Shown: positions 42,720 through 46,880 of the stretch, in pieces
Position numbering within the stretch: position 1 is the stretch's first letter
How the letters are laid out: each line of letters starts with the position of its first letter
DNA from: 2-02-FULL-48-14 sp041645035
Lineage (GTDB): Bacteria; Patescibacteriota; Gracilibacteria; UBA1369; 2-02-FULL-48-14
NCBI GenBank assembly: GCA_041645035.1
Contig: JBAZQU010000007.1
Coordinates: 1-46,880 of the forward strand
DNA length: 46,880 nt
Direction of reading: 5' to 3'
The notes under the pieces: model-generated
What the model was told of the DNA's origin: nothing
Database searches by the model: none
The model's input: only the letters and a program-made list of their open reading frames with translations
Position numbers and translations under genes: made by a program

Positions 42720-43586
42720 ATGAATTTGCCACACATGAGGCAGAACGTGCTCCTCGCCCCTTACACCACCTATCAGATTGGTGGACCGGCGGATACTTTT
42801 TTGGAGGCGACGAGTGTGGAGGAGGTGATCGCGGCGCTTGAATGGGCTGCGGAGCGGGATATGCCTGTGTTTGTGTTCGGCGGTGGCAGTAATCTTTTGT
42901 TCGACGATGCCGGGCGGCGAGGTTTGGTGATTCGAATGAAGTCGGCCGAGCTGAAAGTGGAGGGAGAGGAAATCGTGGCGGATGGCGGAGTAATGATGGC
43001 AAAAGTGGTTTTGGCGGCTGCGGAGGCGGACCTCAGTGGCCTTGAGGCCTGGAACGGATTACCGGGAACGGTTGGGGGCGCGGTGGTTGGAAACGCAGGG
43101 TGTTTTGGGGTGGAAACGGCTGACGTTTTAAAAGAGGCGGAGCTGTGGCTACCCGGAGAAGGGGTGAAAACCGTAAATGCAATACTATTGCAATTTACGT
43201 ATCGCAGTTCCCGGTTGAAGATGGAGGGCGGGGTCGTTTTACGAGCGCGATTTAAATTGATGAAGGGCGATCGGACGGCGATTCAAGAAAAAATGAGGGA
43301 AGTGGCGCGAAGTCGGATTCAAAAACAGCCGGCGGGAAGCAGCACGGGTTCTTTCTTCAAAAATCCTCCCGGAGATTATGCGGGCCGTTTGATTGAAGCC
43401 GCCGGGCTGAAAGGGAAACGACTGGGAAAGGCGCAGATTTCGGACCAGCATGCGAATTTTCTCCTTAACACCGGCGGCGCAACGGCGGCGGATATTGTGG
43501 CACTTGCGGAATTAGTGGAGAAAACCGTGCAGGAAAAATTTGGTGTGAGGCTGGAAAGGGAAGTGGTTTTTGTCCCACCAGAGTGA
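42720..43586 (+). CDS. murB: UDP-N-acetylenolpyruvoylglucosamine reductase
   Basis: 288 residues, type II MurB size. It reduces the MurA product to UDP-MurNAc with NADPH and FAD. Visible: NVLLAPYTTYQIGGPAD, the FAD motif FVFGGGSNLLFDDAG, NGLPGTVGGAVVGNAG, catalytic Arg in TYRSSRLK, catalytic Ser in STGSFFKNP and GKAQISDQHANFLLN. The active acid is the Glu of LEREVVF near the end. AGGA lies 4 nt before the ATG. Unlike many genomes, it is not next to murA or murC here, so cell-wall genes are scattered. An internal hairpin-forming sequence lies at 43172-43199. Confidence 0.95.
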   Translation: MNLPHMRQNVLLAPYTTYQIGGPADTFLEATSVEEVIAALEWAAERDMPVFVFGGGSNLLFDDAGRRGLVIRMKSAELKVEGEEIVADGGVMMAKVVLAAAEADLSGLEAWNGLPGTVGGAVVGNAGCFGVETADVLKEAELWLPGEGVKTVNAILLQFTYRSSRLKMEGGVVLRARFKLMKGDRTAIQEKMREVARSRIQKQPAGSSTGSFFKNPPGDYAGRLIEAAGLKGKRLGKAQISDQHANFLLNTGGATAADIVALAELVEKTVQEKFGVRLEREVVFVPPE

Positions 43587-43651
43587 ACAAAACTTGCATG
43601 AGCCTTGAAAAGCTGCTTAAATGACCGGTAGAAACGCATTAACCCCACGCT

Positions 43652-44098
43652 ATGCAAGTCAAAGCACTCATTCAAAGTCAAGTTGCCCGCGAGGCCTTGA
43701 TTTTCGCAGGGCTTTTGGGAGCCGCCCTCCTTGTCTCAACTCTTCTCCCTGATCTCAGTCTAGCCAGCACCGGCTTCATCGATGAATCTGATAATCCGGA
43801 TATCATCGGAGGGGCAACCGGAAATGAAGGTGACCTCAAGTCACTCATCCAAACTATTTTGAACTTCGCCCTTGGATTCCTTGGATTCGTGGCTACGCTT
43901 ATGGTGATTTACGGAGGTATCTTGTACGTAACTTCCGCCGGAAACGACGACAATGTCGGAAAAGCAAAAAAACTTTTGCTCTACGCGGCAACGGGTATCG
44001 TAATCATTTTGATTTCTTTCGCTCTGGTCAACACCATTCTGGGTGCCGGACTTGGTGGAGGAGGTGGAACCGGAGGAACCACAACGACGGTACAGTAA
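43652..44098 (+). CDS. T4SS_pilin-type small membrane protein
   Basis: 148 residues. The first hydrophobic segment (EALIFAGLLGAALLVSTLL) is signal-like. Two membrane helices follow (LNFALGFLGFVATLMVIYGGILYVTSAG and AATGIVIILISFALVNTIL) separated by NDDNVGKAKK, then a Gly/Thr tail. This VirB2/TrbC-like layout is the 'T4SS_pilin' family that is very common in Patescibacteria. Its role is thought to be in pili or secretion but is not proven. It stands alone, with the leader TTAACCCCACGCT before its ATG and no Shine-Dalgarno. Confidence 0.85.
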   Translation: MQVKALIQSQVAREALIFAGLLGAALLVSTLLPDLSLASTGFIDESDNPDIIGGATGNEGDLKSLIQTILNFALGFLGFVATLMVIYGGILYVTSAGNDDNVGKAKKLLLYAATGIVIILISFALVNTILGAGLGGGGGTGGTTTTVQ

Positions 44099-44102
44099 GT
44101 TC

Positions 44103-44612
44103 TCACGTTGTCAGAGGCACTTGTACTTCCACGATTGCTTTCTTTTCTTCGAGTTCCGCGCTTATCACAATGGTTTTTTCCGTCACTTCTTCAATGTCTT
44201 TGTAAGAAAATAAACGCTTCCCCCATTCAATCCATAGAATTTTTTTGGAAACTTCAAAAGTAAGCAGGGAGCTGGTGGTGGTTTCAAAACAAAAATCTCG
44301 CACTCGGCCAAGTCGCTTGCCATTTTTGCTCTGCACCCGTTTTCCATTCAAAAAAGTCCGTCGAAGTCCAAAATTGCGAATACGCAAAACTTCATCTGTG
44401 GGAATCAAAGAATCCGTGCCTTTCACTTTTATGTGATCGCTGTGCCACTTCTCAATTTCCATTGGCACTAATATGCGTGAATAGCCCACCAAAAAGCCGA
44501 TGAGCTGCCCCGTTTCCGGGTGCATAAATACTCCATTCAGATAACCCAAAGGCCGTTCTTCTTCCGAAGGAATGACGGCGAACCCGCTCACCTGAGACCA
44601 TTGTTTTCTCAT
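44103..44612 (-). CDS. PRC-barrel domain protein
   Basis: 169 residues with two PRC-barrel-like halves: PLGYLNGVFMHPETGQLIGFLVG (first barrel, GxV..v..d..tG.l.gf) and KRLGRVRDFCFETTTSSLLT (second). PRC barrels bind RNA or ribosomal proteins (RimM) or sit in photosynthetic and unknown proteins. No partner gene points to a function. Convergent with the T4SS_pilin gene, 4 nt between stops. Divergent from the gene at 44665. Confidence 0.75.
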   Translation of the reverse strand: MRKQWSQVSGFAVIPSEEERPLGYLNGVFMHPETGQLIGFLVGYSRILVPMEIEKWHSDHIKVKGTDSLIPTDEVLRIRNFGLRRTFLNGKRVQSKNGKRLGRVRDFCFETTTSSLLTFEVSKKILWIEWGKRLFSYKDIEEVTEKTIVISAELEEKKAIVEVQVPLTT

Positions 44613-44614
44613 GC

Positions 44615-44643
44615 TTGTTTCTTGAGTGATTTTATGCTATAAT
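44615..44643 (+). promoter_or_regulatory. Extended -10 promoter of 44665 gene
   Basis: -35 TTGTTT (44615-44620), 17-bp spacer, TGC then -10 TATAAT (44638-44643). The leader of about 20 nt contains TTTAACC and no Shine-Dalgarno. Confidence 0.65.
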
Positions 44644-44664
44644 GTCAAGATTTAACCGTTTGAA

Positions 44665-44979
44665 ATGGGTACAACCGCGTCTGACGTCATCGCTCTAGCC
44701 CAGAATACAAAAGCTCTCAGCAAAGAGCAATTGGCTCGTATTTTGGAAGTAGCACCAAAAATGACCGAAACCGACTTGGAGAACCTTAAAAAGATGATTC
44801 TTGCCGTGCAAGAAGCTGAAATAAAAAGTATGAAAAACGAATTGGAAGTACGTAAAAAAGTAGGTGCTCATTTTTTGGAATGGAAAACCGATAAAACACG
44901 TGATGCTCTTCAAATTCAGGAAGGAGCGACTCGACGTGAAGACTCGGCTCAAGCTGAATCCCTTATTCAAAATATTTAA
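44665..44979 (+). CDS. Hypothetical helical protein
   Basis: 104 residues, almost entirely helical and charged, no Cys, no membrane segment (SKEQLARILEVAPKMTETDL; KSMKNELEVRKKVGAHFLEW). It may act as a coiled-coil adaptor. It is 11 nt upstream of the 599-residue gene and shares its promoter, so the two probably work together. No family recognised. Confidence 0.7.
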   Translation: MGTTASDVIALAQNTKALSKEQLARILEVAPKMTETDLENLKKMILAVQEAEIKSMKNELEVRKKVGAHFLEWKTDKTRDALQIQEGATRREDSAQAESLIQNI

Positions 44980-44990
44980 TCTTTCCCCTT

Positions 44991-46790
44991 ATGCCAGAAA
45001 ATCCTCAAGAACGACAACTCGCACAAGCTTATGATATTTCTGATGAACTCGCTCGAGAGCGAGTGGCGTATTTTCCTCATGAATTTTTGCAGAATTTGCA
45101 GAAAACTGATGAATATTTGTTCCAGGAATTTTTGGCACTCAGTAGTGCTAGAGCGGCTGAGGAAGATACCGAGACCGTTAGCCTCCTAGACAAACTGGAT
45201 ACAGCTTTAACAGACTTTGAGCAGAAGACGGAAGCTGCCAAGTCTCCAGAAGCAAAGTATTGGCTAGCTGCCCTAAAAGATACGGGTTTTGATGATAGCT
45301 TAGTCCAAAAACTATTAGACTATGCCGACAATGCTCCGACTCCTCTTGGGGTCTTTTATTCAAACCATGAACTCATGCCACCTGGCTTCATTCCCTCTTT
45401 AGAAACAGATAGGGCAATTGTTGCAATGATTAAAGGGCGTTTTACTAAAAATGGACGGTTTTCGAGTGATAAGCTATACGCTGCCTATCAAGGAGCTCTT
45501 TTAGACCCAAGATCTGAAGACTCTAGAGTCGCCAAGGAAGCTGCTGATTTTATCCTTATGAAAATTCCGGTTTTTAAAGGTGTTCGTAAAAAGGCGGCGG
45601 TGCAGAAAGCTGCCGCTGAAGCAGCACGTCAACGTAGCGAAACCATTCGGGAGTATGTTGATGTTTATGCAGATACCCCTGTTGGTGAATTATTGGTTGA
45701 CGCAAAAAATGTTGTGAAGGAAATTTATGATGCTGGGAACGTTACAAGTGCAGCCAGTTATGGTGTTCGACTGAAGGATCTCGCCAAACAGATGGAAGAT
45801 TCTACTGATGATGTTGAGGATGAGGCCAGAGTGGAAGAGGAAATTCGCAAGATATATGGTGAAATGTTAGTAGATGCTGATGCATTGAGAAAGCCTGAGG
45901 TCCTTGCAGAGCCCTTATCATCGGAGGCCGAAGAAACGCCCGGCGAACAAGCTGTTGTCCAAAGCCAATCTGAAAGTGTACCCGCCGCTACACAACCAGA
46001 AGTAAAAGAACCTGAAATCAACAGCGAGGCTAAGTTTTTTGCGAGCCTAAAAAACGATGGATGGAAAAAATATGCTGATCTAACTCCCGAGGCGGATGGG
46101 GCTGGAACCTTGGTATTTAAGGGGCTCGATAAGGGTACTCCTGAATACATACACAGCCGTCTTCATCATTTCTTTGGGCTTAATGGAGCCGCTGTGAAAG
46201 AGGACCCGAGCAAGTTGGATATTACAGTGAATGGAGCACCAGCGACGTGGGGAGTCACCAAAGAGTATCCTGATGGAACGTTAGTGGGCGCCAATGGGCG
46301 ACGCCTTTGGGTGGAAAATGGAACGAAGATTGAATGGGAAAAGAAACCCAACCCTGCAATTTCAAAAGTCACGGGGCCAATAGAGGAAAAAACTGCACTT
46401 ACTGAAGTGGAAATTGAAGCACTTAATACCCGTTTCCTCACACTGATAACAATAGGTGACAATCTGACAAAACAAGAACGCATGGCGACGGCAGATTATA
46501 AGGCGGTCAGTGAAAAATCACGTAGCTTTTTAGAGACTAAGGGCCATCAAGCAGAGCAGGTTGCGGCAGCTAAAGCGGTTTATGACTCAAAAATGGCCAG
46601 TATTGCGAGTGAGAGAGACGCGTTGGCAAAAGCGTACAAAAAAATGGAACCTGCTGTCGCTCAATTGGATCTGACGGGCAATCCAAAAAAGGGTTATGAA
46701 AGGATGTTCGCCTTTGCAAGACAAGTTGCTAAAACGACAAGCGCGGTTGCCTCTGCCGAGCCTACTGCCGCATCAATGGATAAGGGCTAA
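44991..46790 (+). CDS. Large hypothetical protein
   Basis: 599 residues, soluble, acidic. Helical N-terminal region (about 1-200; VAYFPHEFLQNLQKTDEYLF), an Ala/Glu-rich middle (about 205-300), a Pro/Glu-rich linker (about 305-345), and a small globular segment (about 350-450; KNDGWKKYADLTPEADGAGT, RRLWVENGTKIEWEKK). It ends in a coiled coil (KAVYDSKMASIASERDALAK). No signal peptide or catalytic motif is visible and I cannot name a family. In an operon with the 104-residue protein. Possibly lineage-specific. Confidence 0.7.
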   Translation: MPENPQERQLAQAYDISDELARERVAYFPHEFLQNLQKTDEYLFQEFLALSSARAAEEDTETVSLLDKLDTALTDFEQKTEAAKSPEAKYWLAALKDTGFDDSLVQKLLDYADNAPTPLGVFYSNHELMPPGFIPSLETDRAIVAMIKGRFTKNGRFSSDKLYAAYQGALLDPRSEDSRVAKEAADFILMKIPVFKGVRKKAAVQKAAAEAARQRSETIREYVDVYADTPVGELLVDAKNVVKEIYDAGNVTSAASYGVRLKDLAKQMEDSTDDVEDEARVEEEIRKIYGEMLVDADALRKPEVLAEPLSSEAEETPGEQAVVQSQSESVPAATQPEVKEPEINSEAKFFASLKNDGWKKYADLTPEADGAGTLVFKGLDKGTPEYIHSRLHHFFGLNGAAVKEDPSKLDITVNGAPATWGVTKEYPDGTLVGANGRRLWVENGTKIEWEKKPNPAISKVTGPIEEKTALTEVEIEALNTRFLTLITIGDNLTKQERMATADYKAVSEKSRSFLETKGHQAEQVAAAKAVYDSKMASIASERDALAKAYKKMEPAVAQLDLTGNPKKGYERMFAFARQVAKTTSAVASAEPTAASMDKG

Positions 46791-46802
46791 ATAGGCCTCC
46801 GA

Positions 46803-46831
46803 TTGACCTCTTTCCCCATTTTGCCTATACT
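46803..46831 (+). promoter_or_regulatory. Promoter of the right-edge tRNA
   Basis: -35 TTGACC (46803-46808), 17-bp spacer, -10 TATACT (46826-46831), 25 bp before the tRNA 5' end. Confidence 0.7.
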
Positions 46832-46856
46832 CCGCTTTGCTCTTAGGAGTTTTGGA

Positions 46857-46880
46857 GCGGGGTTTAGCGCAGTTGGTAGC
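46857..46880 (+). tRNA. tRNA 5' part, cut by window edge
   Basis: GCGGGGTTTAGCGCAGTTGGTAGC: acceptor 5' strand GCGGGGT, TA, D-arm with AGTTGGTAG. The anticodon lies outside the window, so the isotype is unknown. Confidence 0.8.

Noticed and set aside
43172..43199. Hairpin in murB (CGTAAAT-GCAATA / TATTGC-A-ATTTACG)
   Set aside because: It lies within a conserved coding frame and has no T-run or other regulatory context; noted only.

Overview
The window looks like a chromosomal segment of a Patescibacteria/CPR-type bacterium. I infer a Peregrinibacteria-like lineage with moderate confidence. The reasons are a T4SS_pilin-type small membrane protein, surface proteins with Fn3/Big-type domains, LPxSG-like sorting ends, few Shine-Dalgarno sites, CCA-encoding tRNA genes, and many stand-alone hypothetical genes between core genes (murA, murB, gpmI, pcrA/uvrD). 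UGA is used as a stop, for example in several ATGA/TAATG gene overlaps, so the UGA-recoded Gracilibacteria/Absconditabacteria are unlikely.

Layout. 1-3466: the end of a Fic protein, a small GyrI-like protein, a DEAD-box helicase, a Phd/PIN toxin-antitoxin pair and an RBBP9-like hydrolase. 3562-9981: an ECF sigma factor overlaps by ATGA a 1783-residue single-pass protein. That protein has an anti-sigma-like cytoplasmic tail and an alpha-2-macroglobulin (A2M) ectodomain, with an intein-like Hint domain inserted just before the A2M core domain. A lipoprotein follows. 9978-23847: gpmI, a C-terminal processing protease, a compositionally foreign M23 peptidase, small exported proteins, pcrA/uvrD, an Fn3 surface protein, a VapBC-type pair, a ComEC-like hydrolase, a hypothetical and murA.

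24350-37993 is a 13.6-kb integrative element. It sits inside the T-arm of a chromosomal tRNA-Tyr gene and cuts it into a 73-nt 5' piece and a 12-nt 3' piece. The element carries a complete replacement tRNA-Tyr with a near-identical promoter on the opposite strand. That copy's T-stem is recoded so that it no longer contains the 7-bp att core. A large serine recombinase ends directly at the right att arm, and the two element ends join into a symmetric predicted attP. Cargo includes two CDF-like cation transporters, an HXXEE protein, a tyrosine recombinase, SLH/TM2/zinc-ribbon/Excalibur envelope proteins, an IS1595-like zinc-ribbon protein, and a membrane + HEPN-like pair that may be a defence module. 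Seven copies of a palindrome (TATTAAA-NN-TTTAATA) occur only in the element's intergenic DNA. An 830-bp non-coding block is packed with short repeats.

37994-46880: a purine nucleoside phosphorylase-like gene and two tRNA-Thr genes. Two toxin-antitoxin cassettes follow, each ending in a copy of the tRNA-Thr 3' end. Then come a HicA-domain protein, murB, the T4SS pilin, a PRC-barrel protein, two hypotheticals and the start of another tRNA with a clear promoter. All calls come from reading the sequence. No database search was run.
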